DNA from: Cupriavidus malaysiensis | GTDB lineage: Bacteria > Pseudomonadota > Gammaproteobacteria > Burkholderiales > Burkholderiaceae | Assembly (NCBI RefSeq): GCF_001854325.1 | Contig: NZ_CP017755.1 | Span: 2,046,001-2,110,000 of the forward strand | Length of the DNA stretch: 64,000 bases | Direction of reading: 5' to 3' | Shown here: positions 41,119 to 50,104 of the stretch, piece by piece | Numbering within the stretch: position 1 is the first letter of the stretch | How the letters are laid out: every line of letters starts with the position of its first letter | Translations under genes and position numbers: made by a program | Notes under the pieces: model-generated | The model's input: only the letters and a program-made list of their open reading frames with translations | Database searches by the model: none | What the model was told of the DNA's origin: nothing

Positions 41119-42030
41119 ATGTCCTCCCTTCCGAATGCCCGCCAAGGCCACCAGCCCCGCCGCGCCGGCTACTGGCTGCAGTTCGCGCTGACCGCCGCCG
41201 TCTGCCTGTTCATGACCGCGCCGGTGGTGCTGTCGGTGCTGGCCGGCCTCACCAACAATATCTTCATCGGCCTGGCCAGCGGCCTGACCACGCGCTGGCT
41301 GGGCGAGGTATGGGCGCTCTACCGCGGCACCATCTTCCTCTCGCTGGGCATCGCGCTGGCCTGCCTGGCCTGCACCCTGGTGCTGGGCGTGCCCGCGGCC
41401 TACTACATGGCGCTGCGGCGCGGGCGCCTGACGCGCCTGGTCGAGGAACTGCTGATGCTGCCGGTGGCCGTGCCCGGACTGGCCACGGCGCTCGGCCTGA
41501 TCCTGCTCTACGGCGGCTGGGCGGCGCTGCGCACCAGCTGGGTCTTCATCCTGATCGGCCACGTGCTCTTCACGCTGCCGTTCATGGTGCGCGCGGTGCT
41601 GGCCGTGCTGTCGGCCATCGACGTGCGCACGCTCGAAGACGCCGCCGCCAGCCTGGGGGCCTCGCGCCTGCAGCGCTTCTTCGGCGTGGTGCTGCCCAAC
41701 TGCCGCCAGGGCATCCTGGCGGGCGCGCTGATGGTGGTCACGCTGTCGGTCGGCGAGTTCAACCTGACCTGGATGCTGCACACCCCGACCACGCAGACGC
41801 TGCCGGTCGGCCTGGCCGACAGCTACGCCTCGATGCGGCTGGAGATCGGCTCCGCCTACACCATCGTCTTCTTCCTGATGATCATTCCCCTGCTGGTGCT
41901 GATGCAGGCCCTGTCGGCCGCCGGCGCACGCGCGCGCAAGCACCGCGCGCCGATGCCCGATGCCGCCGGCGAGGCCACCTCCATCGCTGCCCCCGCCGCC
42001 CAGCTTAACGCCGAGACCCGCCATGCATGA
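41119..42030 (+). CDS. ABC transporter permease (second)
   Basis: A 303-residue permease with six membrane segments. The EAA loop LEDAAASLGASRLQRFFGVV is near residue 180, followed by VVTLSVGEFNLTWMLH. TAGGAG lies before the ATG. It pairs with the first permease, and its stop overlaps the start of the ATPase gene. The C-terminal 30 residues are Ala-rich. Confidence 0.9.
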   Translation: MSSLPNARQGHQPRRAGYWLQFALTAAVCLFMTAPVVLSVLAGLTNNIFIGLASGLTTRWLGEVWALYRGTIFLSLGIALACLACTLVLGVPAAYYMALRRGRLTRLVEELLMLPVAVPGLATALGLILLYGGWAALRTSWVFILIGHVLFTLPFMVRAVLAVLSAIDVRTLEDAAASLGASRLQRFFGVVLPNCRQGILAGALMVVTLSVGEFNLTWMLHTPTTQTLPVGLADSYASMRLEIGSAYTIVFFLMIIPLLVLMQALSAAGARARKHRAPMPDAAGEATSIAAPAAQLNAETRHA

Positions 42031-43087
42031 CACCATTCCCATCCGCCTGCGCGGCTGCGCCAAGACCTTCGCCGACGGCACCGTCGCGCTGCAGCCGCTC
42101 GATCTCGACATCGGCGCCGCCGAGACCGTGGTGCTGCTCGGGCCCTCGGGCTGCGGCAAGACCACCACGCTGCGCCTGATCGCCGGCCTGGAATTCCCCG
42201 ACGCCGGCGGCGAGGTGTGGTTCGGCGAGCAGGACGTGACGGCGCTGCCGATCGAGAAGCGCGGCGTCGGCATGGTGTTCCAGAGCTATGCCTTGTTCCC
42301 CAACATGACGGTGGCGGAGAACATCGGCTATGGCCTGCGCGTGCGCCGCCTCGACAGCGCCGCGCGGCGCCGCCGCGTCGACGAGATGCTGGGCATGATG
42401 CACCTGGAGGCGCTGGCCGACCGCCGCGTCGACCAGCTCTCCGGCGGCCAGCGCCAGCGCGTCGCGCTGGCGCGCGCCATCGCCGTGCAGCCGCGCGTGC
42501 TGCTGCTGGACGAACCCTTGACCGCGCTCGACGCCAAGCTGCGCGACACCCTGCGCGCCGATATCAACTACCTGCTGCGCAGCCTCGGCATCACCGCCGT
42601 CTATGTGACCCACGACCAGGCCGAAGCGATGGCGCTGGGCGACCGCATCATCGTGATGGACAAGGGCCGCATCGCCCAGACCGGCACCCCGCAGGAGATC
42701 TACCGTGCCCCCGCCAGCGCCTTCGTGGCGGACTTCATCGGCACCATGAACCGCCTGCCCGCCAGCGCGGCCGGCGGCGCCTGGCAGGTGCCGGGCGGCT
42801 GGCTGCCACGCGCCGCGGAGGACGGCCATGCCCAGGCGGAACTGATGTTCCGGCCCGAGGACGTGGCCCCGGCCGCCGACGGTGAGGCGGCCGCGCTGCA
42901 CGGCAGCGTGCTGGCGGCCCTCTTCCTCGGCTCCTGCACGCGGCTGCTGGTCGATGTCGGCGCCCCCGCGCCGCTGGTGGTCGACACCGCCCGGCGCGGC
43001 GACTGGCCGGCGGGCTCACGCATCGGCCTGCGGGTCGAGGCGGCCCACCTGATCACCCTGCCGGCAGCGCCGGCCGCCGCCGCATGA
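42023..43087 (+). CDS. ABC transporter ATP-binding protein
   Basis: A 354-residue ATPase of the PotA/FbpC type. It has Walker A GPSGCGKTT near residue 40, Q-loop MVFQSYALFPNMTVAEN, signature LSGGQRQRVALARA, Walker B LLLDEPLTALDAKLR and switch VYVTHDQAEAM. The C-terminal part is a TOBE regulatory domain (LMFRPEDVAPA). It starts eight bases inside the preceding permease gene, showing translational coupling. Confidence 0.92.
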   Translation: MHDTIPIRLRGCAKTFADGTVALQPLDLDIGAAETVVLLGPSGCGKTTTLRLIAGLEFPDAGGEVWFGEQDVTALPIEKRGVGMVFQSYALFPNMTVAENIGYGLRVRRLDSAARRRRVDEMLGMMHLEALADRRVDQLSGGQRQRVALARAIAVQPRVLLLDEPLTALDAKLRDTLRADINYLLRSLGITAVYVTHDQAEAMALGDRIIVMDKGRIAQTGTPQEIYRAPASAFVADFIGTMNRLPASAAGGAWQVPGGWLPRAAEDGHAQAELMFRPEDVAPAADGEAAALHGSVLAALFLGSCTRLLVDVGAPAPLVVDTARRGDWPAGSRIGLRVEAAHLITLPAAPAAAA

Positions 43088-43142
43088 ACCAGCCACCGGG
43101 GCCGCGCCACCGCCCCCCGCCACCGATCATCCTCCTTCTGCC

Positions 43143-43988
43143 ATGACAACCGACACCTACCTGATCGCCCAGATCACCGACCTGCACATCAAGGCCGGCG
43201 GACGCCTTTCCTATGGCGTGGTCGATACCGCCGGCGCGCTGCAGCGCTGCCTCGACACCCTGCTGGCCGCGCCGCAGCGCCCGGACGCCGTGGTCGCCAC
43301 CGGCGACCTGGTCGACTTCGGCAGCGAAGAGGAATACCGCTTCCTGCGCGGCCTGCTGGCCGCCCTGCCGATGCCGGTCTACCTGCTGCCCGGCAACCAC
43401 GACAGCCGCGCCATGCTGCGCCGGGTGTTCCCCGACCACGCCTACCTGTTCTCCGGCGGCGCCGGCGACGAGCCGGTGCACTACGCCGTGCACGCCGGTC
43501 CGCTGTGCCTGGTGGGCTTCGACTGCACCGTGCCGGGCCGCAGCGGCGGCCGCGCCGACGCGGCCGGCCTGCGGTGGCTGGATGCCACGCTGGCCGCGGC
43601 GCCGGCCACGCCGACCTTGCTGATGCTGCACCACCCGCCCTTCCACACCGGCATCGGCCACATGGACACGCAAGGGCTGGAGGGCGCCGCCGACCTGGAG
43701 CCAGTGGTGCGCCGCCACCCCCAGGTGGAGCGCGTGCTGTGCGGCCACCTGCACCGCCACATCGTGCGCCGCTTCGGCGGCACCCTGGCCATGACCGCGC
43801 CCGGACCGGCCCACCAGGTGGCGCTCGACCTCGATCCGCAGGCGCCCTCGCGCTTCCGCATGGAGCCGCCGGGCTACCTGCTGCACTGGTGGCATGCCCG
43901 GCACGGCCTGGTCACCCATGCCGCCGCCAGCGGCGACCACGGGCCGGCCTATCCCTTCTACGATGCGGATGGCAGGCTGATCGACTGA
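43143..43988 (+). CDS. calcineurin-like phosphodiesterase (GpdQ/CpdA family)
   Basis: A 281-residue metallophosphoesterase with all family motifs: ITDLHI at residues 11-16, ATGDLVDFGS, LLPGNHDSRA, MLHHPPFHTGI and CGHLHRHIVRRF. Sequence and length are closest to GpdQ, which hydrolyses glycerophosphodiesters, and to cyclic-nucleotide phosphodiesterase CpdA. No signal peptide is seen, so it works in the cytoplasm on an imported substrate. As the last gene of the LacI-ABC operon it likely cleaves the phosphodiester brought in by the transporter. Confidence 0.88.
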   Translation: MTTDTYLIAQITDLHIKAGGRLSYGVVDTAGALQRCLDTLLAAPQRPDAVVATGDLVDFGSEEEYRFLRGLLAALPMPVYLLPGNHDSRAMLRRVFPDHAYLFSGGAGDEPVHYAVHAGPLCLVGFDCTVPGRSGGRADAAGLRWLDATLAAAPATPTLLMLHHPPFHTGIGHMDTQGLEGAADLEPVVRRHPQVERVLCGHLHRHIVRRFGGTLAMTAPGPAHQVALDLDPQAPSRFRMEPPGYLLHWWHARHGLVTHAAASGDHGPAYPFYDADGRLID

Positions 43989-44027
43989 GGCCGCGCGGAC
44001 TCAGTGCCCGCGCAGTGAGGCGGCCCG

Positions 44028-44066
44028 CTGCGCCGCTCTACTGCGCCGCTCTACTGCGCCGCTCTA
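44028..44066 (+). repeat. 13-bp tandem repeat, three units
   Basis: CTGCGCCGCTCTA is repeated three times exactly, followed by a partial fourth copy, in the 88-bp gap between the convergent phosphodiesterase and dioxygenase genes. Confidence 0.9.
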
Positions 44067-44076
44067 CAGCGCCGGA

Positions 44077-44946
44077 CTACTGCTCGGACAGCACGAAGTC
44101 GTAGCGGCCTTCGTGGAACGGCGTCTCGAAGCCGAAGCGACCGGCCAGCGCGTCGCCGGCACCGCGCTCGGCGTACGCGATCACCAGCGCCGGCTTGACG
44201 CCGAACACCGCGTCCGAGTCCAGGTAGGGATCGCCGGCGTTGAACACATGCGTGACCAGGGTCCGCTTGCCCTCCGCCTCGATCATGAAATGCAGGTGGG
44301 CGGGCCGGTACACATGCCGACCGGTGGCCGCCATCATGCGTCCCACGGGACCATCGTCCGGGATCGGGTAGGACACCGGCAGGATGGTGCGGATCGCGTA
44401 GTAGCCGTCCGCGTCGGTGCGATAGCGGCCGCGCAGGTTGCCGTGCGGCTGCGCGGTGTCCTGCCCCGAGTACATGCCGTTGACCGCGGTCTGCCAGACG
44501 TCGAGCGTCGCGCCGGCCAGCGGGCGGCCCTCGGTATCGCGCACGTGCCCGTGCACCAGCGCCGGGCTGCCGGCCGTGAGAGCCATGTTCTCGCCGGTGG
44601 CGCGCTCGGGCATGCCGGCCATGTAGAACGGGCCGAACACCGTGCTCTCGGTGGCGCCGGCCGGCTTGCGATGGTTGATCGCATCCACCAGCATCGACAC
44701 GCCGAGCGTGTCCGACAACAGGATGAACTCCTGGCGCACCACGCCGTCGCAGGTCTGCCCGGTCTCGGTCAGGAAACGGATCGCGGCCATCCACTCGGCC
44801 TCGCTCGGCTCCACCTCGCTGACGAAGGCGTGCAGGTGGCGCACCAGCGCCTGCATCAGGTGCCGCAGGCGCGGGTCCGGGGTCCTGGCGAAGGTGTCGA
44901 TGACCTGCCGGGTCAGGCGCGCTTCGGCGGCATGGGCTTCGTTCAT
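44077..44946 (-). CDS. intradiol dioxygenase, probably hydroxyquinol 1,2-dioxygenase
   Basis: A 289-residue intradiol ring-cleavage dioxygenase with non-haem Fe(III). The N-terminal helical dimerisation region (RLRHLMQALVRHLHAFVSEV) precedes the catalytic barrel. Iron-ligand blocks are TVFGPFYMAG, GRYRTDADGYYAIRTI and HVYRPAHLHFMI, supplying two Tyr and two His. Its partner maleylacetate reductase indicates that the product is maleylacetate, which fits hydroxyquinol rather than plain catechol as substrate. CAGGAG precedes ATG 44946. Confidence 0.9.
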   Translation of the reverse strand: MNEAHAAEARLTRQVIDTFARTPDPRLRHLMQALVRHLHAFVSEVEPSEAEWMAAIRFLTETGQTCDGVVRQEFILLSDTLGVSMLVDAINHRKPAGATESTVFGPFYMAGMPERATGENMALTAGSPALVHGHVRDTEGRPLAGATLDVWQTAVNGMYSGQDTAQPHGNLRGRYRTDADGYYAIRTILPVSYPIPDDGPVGRMMAATGRHVYRPAHLHFMIEAEGKRTLVTHVFNAGDPYLDSDAVFGVKPALVIAYAERGAGDALAGRFGFETPFHEGRYDFVLSEQ

Positions 44947-44991
44947 GGCGTGTCTCCTGGGTCGGCGCCTGGCGCGCCTGTCTGTGTTGTC

Positions 44992-45068
44992 CGGCTCTCG
45001 TTCGGCTCTCGTTCGGCTCTCGTTCGGCTCTCGTTCGGCTCTCTTTCGACTCTCTTCCGGCTGGCTTC
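44992..45068 (+). repeat. 11-bp tandem repeat, seven units
   Basis: CGGCTCTCGTT is repeated four times exactly and three times with changes, between the maleylacetate reductase and dioxygenase genes. The unit is not a multiple of three and the array is non-coding. Confidence 0.9.
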
Positions 45069-45079
45069 CGCCGCCGCGC

Positions 45080-46144
45080 TCAGGCCGGCGCCTCGCCGTG
45101 CCAGGCGCGCCTGAGCATGGCGAGCACCTCGTCATAGGTGACGGGGCGCGGATTGTCGTAGGGGTTCGCCACCGCCAGCTGCGCGGCGCGTTCCAGGCCG
45201 TCCTCCGGCATGCCGATCCCGGCCAGCGCCAGCGGCACGCCCAGGCGCTGGTTGAGGGCGAACAGCAGCGGCCCGGCCTCCTCGGCGGCGCTGCCGCCGA
45301 GCGCGCGCGCCACGCGGCCGAGCGCCTCGGGCGCGGCGGCGTGGTTGTAGTGGGCCGCATGCGGCAGCACGATGGTGTGCGTCTGTGCATGCGGCAGGTT
45401 GAAGGTACCGCCCAGCGTGTGGCACAGCTTGTGGTGCAGCGCCATGCCGACCGCGCCCAGGCAGGCGCCGGCCAGCCAGGCCCCGTACAGGGCGCCGGCG
45501 CGCGCCTCGCGGTCGGCCGGGTCCGCCACCACGGCAGGCAGCGCCCGGGCAAGTGCGCGGATCGCTTCCTCGGCCATCAGGCTGATGATGGGATTGGCAT
45601 CGCGGGCATAGAGGGCCTCCACCGCATGGGCCATGGCGTTCACGCCCGAACTGGCCGACAGCGCCGGCGGCAGGCCCAGCGTCAGCAGCGGATCGTAGAC
45701 CACCGTGCGCGGCAGCACGCGCAGGTCGCGCCCGGTCTTCTTGAGGCCGCCGTCGGTGATGCCGTAGATCGGCGTCATCTCGGAACCGGCGTAAGTGGTC
45801 GGCACCGCCACGATGGGCAGGGCCGAGGTCAGCGCGATGGCCTTGCCCAGGCCGATGGTGGAGCCGCCGCCCACCGCCACGCAGCAGTCGGCGCCCAGGC
45901 GGGCCGCTTCGGCGCGGGCCGCCTCGGCCGATTCCAGCGGCACGTGCATCACCGCGCCGGGGTGCACGCCGGCGGCGCGCTCTCCCAGGGCCTGTGCCAC
46001 CTGTTCCCCCAACGCCCGCTGGCCGGGCGTGGTCAGCACCAGCGCGCGGCGCGCGCCAAGCGCCGCCACCTCTTCCGGCAGCCGCGCCAGCGCCCCGCTC
46101 TCGAACACCACGCGCGACGGCAAACCCTGGTAGACGAACCGCAT
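45080..46144 (-). CDS. maleylacetate reductase
   Basis: A 354-residue iron-containing alcohol dehydrogenase-family enzyme that reduces maleylacetate to 3-oxoadipate with NAD(P)H. It begins MRFVYQGLPSRVVFESGALA and has VAVGGGSTIGLGKAIALTS, VPTTYAGSEMTPIYGITDGG, YDPLLTLGLPP and GMALHHKLCHTLGG, all family blocks. GGAGAGGGGG lies before the ATG. It is upstream of the dioxygenase in one operon, separated by the 11-bp repeat array. Confidence 0.93.
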   Translation of the reverse strand: MRFVYQGLPSRVVFESGALARLPEEVAALGARRALVLTTPGQRALGEQVAQALGERAAGVHPGAVMHVPLESAEAARAEAARLGADCCVAVGGGSTIGLGKAIALTSALPIVAVPTTYAGSEMTPIYGITDGGLKKTGRDLRVLPRTVVYDPLLTLGLPPALSASSGVNAMAHAVEALYARDANPIISLMAEEAIRALARALPAVVADPADREARAGALYGAWLAGACLGAVGMALHHKLCHTLGGTFNLPHAQTHTIVLPHAAHYNHAAAPEALGRVARALGGSAAEEAGPLLFALNQRLGVPLALAGIGMPEDGLERAAQLAVANPYDNPRPVTYDEVLAMLRRAWHGEAPA

Positions 46145-46275
46145 GCTCCCCCTCTCCGTTCCGGTCACTGCTCACTGGTCACTGGTCACTGGCCCGGCAC
46201 GATGCGGCGGCCCTGCCGCCACATCGCCGTGCCTTGTGCATCATAGCCCTGGCGCGGGGCGCCTGCCGGCGGACG

Positions 46276-46306
46276 AAAAAAAACCCACTGCCGGGTGGTA
46301 GTGGGT
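46276..46306 (-). terminator. intrinsic terminator upstream of maleylacetate reductase
   Basis: On the minus strand ACCCACT, a 10-nt loop and AGTGGGT are followed by eight T. It lies 130 bp before the reductase start, with no annotated minus-strand gene upstream of it. It could end a small RNA starting near 46395 or act as a leader attenuator for the operon. Confidence 0.65.
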
Positions 46307-46379
46307 AGACGAAGTGGTGCCGCCGGCCCAGCGGGGGCAGCGGCTGTCGCATCATCGCAGCCCGGTGGCCAAAGCGGAA

Positions 46380-46395
46380 TAGTCCATACGGACTA
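46380..46395. promoter_or_regulatory. palindromic site between divergent operons
   Basis: TAGTCC-ATAC-GGACTA is a perfect 6-bp inverted repeat with a 4-nt spacer. It lies in the 408-bp gap between the maleylacetate reductase and response-regulator genes and is a candidate site for the LuxR-type regulator. The rest of this gap holds the terminator at 46276 and a short TCACTGG repeat near 46170-46192; I see no gene there. Confidence 0.55.
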
Positions 46396-46552
46396 AGCTG
46401 CGGAAGTCCCACACCCGCCTTCGTGCCGCGCATCGGGCACATGGACAAAGCCGCCGGAATGCGCTTCAATCACATCGCCGCGCACCGGTGGTGCGCCATG
46501 CACCCGCCGGGCACCCCCGTGTCCCGGCACCGTCTCCGCGCTTCTAGTCCAC

Positions 46553-47182
46553 ATGTCCCGCGCCAGCCTGCTCCTGATCGACGACCACACCCTGTTCCGC
46601 ACCGGCCTGCGCCTGGTGCTGGCGGACTCGCCGCGCGTCGCCACCATCGTCGAGAGCGGTTCGGTCATGGACGCGGTGCAGGCCTTCGGCGGGCAGGCCA
46701 TCGACGTCCTGCTGCTCGACATCCAGATGCCCGGCCTGAATGGTATCGAAGGGGTCAAGGTACTGCGCCGCCATTTCCCGCAGGCGCGCATCCTGATCGT
46801 CTCCGGCACTTCCGGGCTGGAGGGCGTGCCGGCCGAAGTGCGGCGCGAACTGGCGGGCTTCCTGCCCAAGTCGGCCGACACCCGCCAGATCGAGGAGGCG
46901 CTCGCCCGCTGCCTGGACGGCGGCAGCTACTTCGCCACCGAGCGCAGCGGCGCCGCCGCGCCGGCGGCGCGCTACCAGCCCAGTCCGCTGACGCCGCGCC
47001 AGCTCGAGGTGCTGGAGCAGCTCAGCCTGGGCCGCTCCAACAAGGTCATCGCCCATCATCTCGGCCTCTCCGAGAACACCGTGCGCGTGCACGTGGCCGC
47101 CATCCTCGACCACCTGGGCGTGGTCAGCCGCGTCGAGGCCATCCTCGAGGCGCAGCGGCGCGGGCTGATCCACGCCCGCTGA
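46553..47182 (+). CDS. LuxR/NarL-type response regulator
   Basis: A 209-residue two-component regulator. The receiver domain has LLIDDHTLFR and phosphoacceptor D56 in LLLDIQMPGLNG; FLPKSAD supplies the conserved Lys. The C-terminal NarL-type helix-turn-helix reads SPLTPRQLEVLEQLSLGRSN then SENTVRVHVAAILDHLGV. It is 42 bp ahead of the hybrid kinase gene and surely its partner. The palindrome at 46380 may be one of its targets. Confidence 0.93.
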   Translation: MSRASLLLIDDHTLFRTGLRLVLADSPRVATIVESGSVMDAVQAFGGQAIDVLLLDIQMPGLNGIEGVKVLRRHFPQARILIVSGTSGLEGVPAEVRRELAGFLPKSADTRQIEEALARCLDGGSYFATERSGAAAPAARYQPSPLTPRQLEVLEQLSLGRSNKVIAHHLGLSENTVRVHVAAILDHLGVVSRVEAILEAQRRGLIHAR

Positions 47183-47224
47183 GCCCGCCCGCCGGCCAGC
47201 CAGACGACAGCCCGAGCCCGCGCG

Positions 47225-49042
47225 ATGCCCCGCTCCTTCCCACGCCTGCCGCTGCTGCCCCGCTTCGACGAGCCGCGCCTGCTGGCCGCGCAGATGGGGC
47301 TGCTCGACGAGAGCTTCGGCGTGGCCATGCTCGGCAGTTCGCTCGCCGCCGTGATCCTGGCCGTCGGCCTCAGCCTGACCCATCGCACCCTGGGCCCGCT
47401 GCCCTGGGCCGCGGCCATGGTGCTGGCCTGCGCCGCCGCGCACTACGGGCGCTTCCGCATCCCCGAGCGCCTCAGCGAGGCCCAGGCGCCGCGCTACGCG
47501 CGCGCCGTCACCATCGTGCTGACCCTGATCGGCGCCCTGTGGGGCCTGGTCGCCTGGCTCTACCTGGACGTGCGCTCGCCTTCCACCGTGATCTGCGTGC
47601 TGTCGCTGCTGGCGGGCATGAGCGCGGCCGCGCTGGCGGTGTTCTCTGCCTGCCTGCCAGTCGCGGTGGGCTTCTTCCTGCCGGCCATCGTGCCGGTCTG
47701 GCTCGTCTTCCTCGCCACCGGCGACCTCGACTACCTGCCGATGTTCCTCGGCACGCCGCTCTATCTCGGCGTGCTGATCGTGTTCGCGCGCAACTATGCG
47801 CGGGTGGCCCGGCACTCGATCGCGCTGCGCTTCGAGAATGTCGACCTGATCCACCAGTTGCGCGAGCAGACCGCGCGCTCGGAGCGCGCCCAGCGCGCCG
47901 CCGAGGAAGCCAACCGCGCCAAGTCCGTGTTCCTGGCCTCGGCCAGCCACGACCTGCGCCAGCCGCTGCACGCGCTCGGCCTGTTCGTCGTGTCGCTGGA
48001 CCGCACCCCGCTCGACGCGCACCAGCGCCAGTTGACCGAGCACATCCGCTCCTGCTCGGGCGCCGCGCGCGAGATGCTCAATACCCTGCTCGACTTCTCC
48101 AAGCTCGACGCCGGCGTGGTGGTGGCGCGGCCACGCGCCTTCCGCCTGCAGCCGCTGCTGCACAAGCTGGAGAACGAGTTCGCGCCGCAGGCCAATGCGC
48201 GCGGCCTGGTCTACCGCACGCGCGACACCACCGCGGTGCTGTTCGGCGACCCCACCCTGGTCGAGCTGGTGCTGCGCAACCTGATCGCCAATGCGATCCG
48301 CTACACGCCGCAGGGCGGTGTGCTGGTGGCGTGCCGGCCACAGCGGCGGCCACGCCAGCCACCGCAGCAGGCCCGGCTGGAAGTATGGGACACCGGCATC
48401 GGCATTCCGCCCGAGCAGCAGCGCGCGGTGTTCCGCGAGTTCCACCAGCTCGGCAATCCCGAACGCGACCAGCGCAAGGGGCTGGGGCTCGGCCTGGCCA
48501 TCGTCGAGGGGCTGGCGCGCACCATGGACACGCGCGTCACGCTGGCCTCGCGCCCCGGGCGCGGCTCGGTGTTCGGCCTGCTGCTGCCGCTGTCGGCCAG
48601 CGAGCCGGAGGAAGCCCCCGCCATGCCGGCGCCCAGCAGCCTGGACGGCCTGTCGGTGCTGGTGATCGACGACGACGAGGCCATCCGCATCGCCATCTGC
48701 GAGCTGCTGGCCGGCTGGGGCTGCCTGTGCCGCGCGGTGGACTCCGAAGCCGAAGCGCTGGCCGTGTCGGACAGCTTCACGCCCGACCTGCTGCTGGCGG
48801 ACTACCGCCTGCGCGGCGACCGCACCGGCCTGCAGGCCACCGAAGCGATCCGCGCGCGCCTGGGCCGGCAGGTGCCGGCCATCATCGTCACCGGCGACAC
48901 CGCCGCCGACCGCCTGCGCGACGTGCATACGGAAGGGGAAACGCTGCTGCACAAACCCGTGGTGGCCGAGGCGCTGCAGGCCGCCATGCTCGCCAAGATG
49001 CGCGAGCACGGCTGGGTGCGGTCGGCGCCGGCGCAGGACTGA
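47225..49042 (+). CDS. hybrid histidine kinase with receiver domain
   Basis: A 605-residue membrane sensor kinase. The N-terminal 200 residues form five or six membrane segments (AVILAVGLSLTH, VTIVLTLIGALWGLVAWL, VGFFLPAIVPVWLVFLA). A coiled stretch leads into the HisKA domain with H242 in LASASHDLRQPLHAL. The ATPase domain has LIANAIRYTPQGGVLVAC, VWDTGIGIP and GLGLGLAIVEGLA. A C-terminal receiver has VIDDDEA and acceptor D526 in LLLADYRLRG. No sensor domain outside the membrane is evident, so the signal may be sensed in the membrane. Confidence 0.93.
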   Translation: MPRSFPRLPLLPRFDEPRLLAAQMGLLDESFGVAMLGSSLAAVILAVGLSLTHRTLGPLPWAAAMVLACAAAHYGRFRIPERLSEAQAPRYARAVTIVLTLIGALWGLVAWLYLDVRSPSTVICVLSLLAGMSAAALAVFSACLPVAVGFFLPAIVPVWLVFLATGDLDYLPMFLGTPLYLGVLIVFARNYARVARHSIALRFENVDLIHQLREQTARSERAQRAAEEANRAKSVFLASASHDLRQPLHALGLFVVSLDRTPLDAHQRQLTEHIRSCSGAAREMLNTLLDFSKLDAGVVVARPRAFRLQPLLHKLENEFAPQANARGLVYRTRDTTAVLFGDPTLVELVLRNLIANAIRYTPQGGVLVACRPQRRPRQPPQQARLEVWDTGIGIPPEQQRAVFREFHQLGNPERDQRKGLGLGLAIVEGLARTMDTRVTLASRPGRGSVFGLLLPLSASEPEEAPAMPAPSSLDGLSVLVIDDDEAIRIAICELLAGWGCLCRAVDSEAEALAVSDSFTPDLLLADYRLRGDRTGLQATEAIRARLGRQVPAIIVTGDTAADRLRDVHTEGETLLHKPVVAEALQAAMLAKMREHGWVRSAPAQD

Positions 49043-49069
49043 AGCCGGCCGGGCGCCGGCACCCGGATC

Positions 49070-49702
49070 TCAGATCTTCGGGATGTGCAGCGCCTTGCTG
49101 ACCATGAGGGTGCCGGACAGCGCGAACAGCAGCACCAGCGGATGCAGGTCGGCCGGACCGAGGCTCCATACCCCGCCGGGCAGCGCGTCGCCGATACGCT
49201 CCTGCGCGGCGCACCAGGCCAGCACGGCGGTCAGCAGCACGCTGGTCGGAATCGGCGTGCCTTCGAAGTAGGCCACCTTGTCGCTGCCGGCTGAGAGCTG
49301 CTCGGCGGTCACGTTGAAGCGCGCCAGCCGGCTCACGCCGCAGCAGACGAAGTAGATCAGCACCGCCAGGTCCCAGCCGCCGCGCAGCCCGGCGGCAAAG
49401 GCCAGCACGGCGGGGCCGACGCCGAAAGAGATGATGTCGGCCAGCGAATCCAGCTCGCGGCCGAGCGCCGAATGCTGGTGGCGCCAGCGCGCGATGCGGC
49501 CGTCGAGCACATCGAAGAGGAAGGCCGCCGGCGCCAGCGCGGCGGCGACGAAGAAATCGGCCGGGTCGCGCCCCGCCACGTAGAACATGGCGAAGAAGAC
49601 CGAGCCCATGCCGCAGGCGGCGTTGCCCAGCGTGAACAGGTCGGCGAGCTGCAGCTCGCGCAGCATCGTGAAGTGCTTGGGGCGTTCGATCGGGGATGAC
49701 AT
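49070..49702 (-). CDS. pssA: CDP-diacylglycerol-serine O-phosphatidyltransferase
   Basis: A 210-residue integral membrane enzyme that makes phosphatidylserine, the precursor of phosphatidylethanolamine. The CDP-alcohol phosphotransferase motif is complete: D-VL-DG-RI-AR, eight residues, G-REL-D-SLA-D (DVLDGRIARWRHQ... GRELDSLAD). It has about five hydrophobic segments. ATG 49702 starts MSSPIERPKHFTM, matching the family; the longer frame to 49729 is not needed. Confidence 0.92.
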   Translation of the reverse strand: MSSPIERPKHFTMLRELQLADLFTLGNAACGMGSVFFAMFYVAGRDPADFFVAAALAPAAFLFDVLDGRIARWRHQHSALGRELDSLADIISFGVGPAVLAFAAGLRGGWDLAVLIYFVCCGVSRLARFNVTAEQLSAGSDKVAYFEGTPIPTSVLLTAVLAWCAAQERIGDALPGGVWSLGPADLHPLVLLFALSGTLMVSKALHIPKI

Positions 49703-49813
49703 GGCAGTCCTTGGGCTCTGCGCCGGCACGCTAACGATAGGCCAGGAGCGCCGCCGGCGCCAGCCGGCGGCACGCTGGGCCGTGTCTCACGCGCCGTGCT
49801 CCGAGCACGCTGA

Positions 49814-50104
49814 TCAGAGCACCGTGCTCGCGTGTCCGACCTTGGGCGCCGCGGCGAAGCAGTCGCCGACCAGGCGGCGCCACTCGAGGAAGTCGGCCGA
49901 CTCGCGGAAATGGACCATGTGGTCTTCCACGGTGTCCCAGGACACGACCAGCGTGTAGAGGGACGGTTCTTCGATCGACTTGAGCAGATTCAGGCCGTGG
50001 CAGCCGCGCGCGCGCAGGAAAATCGGCTTGGCCTGCGCCACGCCCTGCTCGAACTGCGCTTCCATGCCGGGCTTGATCGAAAACTGTGCGATTTCGGAAA
50101 TCAT
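49814..50104 (-). CDS. small antibiotic-biosynthesis-monooxygenase-fold protein
   Basis: A 96-residue protein of the ABM (dimeric ferredoxin-like) fold: ISEIAQFSIKPGMEAQFEQG, then RGCHGLNLLKSIEEPSLYTL, VVSWDTVEDHMVHFRESADF and a short C-terminal tail. Such proteins bind small molecules or act as cofactor-free monooxygenases; no specific function can be given. The ATG at 50104 fits the fold; the open frame to 50260 is not family-like. It is followed by pssA on the same strand after 111 bp. Confidence 0.8.
   Translation of the reverse strand: MISEIAQFSIKPGMEAQFEQGVAQAKPIFLRARGCHGLNLLKSIEEPSLYTLVVSWDTVEDHMVHFRESADFLEWRRLVGDCFAAAPKVGHASTVL

Noticed and set aside
46179..46469. Minus-strand open frame of 96 codons over the terminator upstream of maleylacetate reductase
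   Set aside because: It runs through the intrinsic terminator and repeat sequence and has no protein-like pattern.
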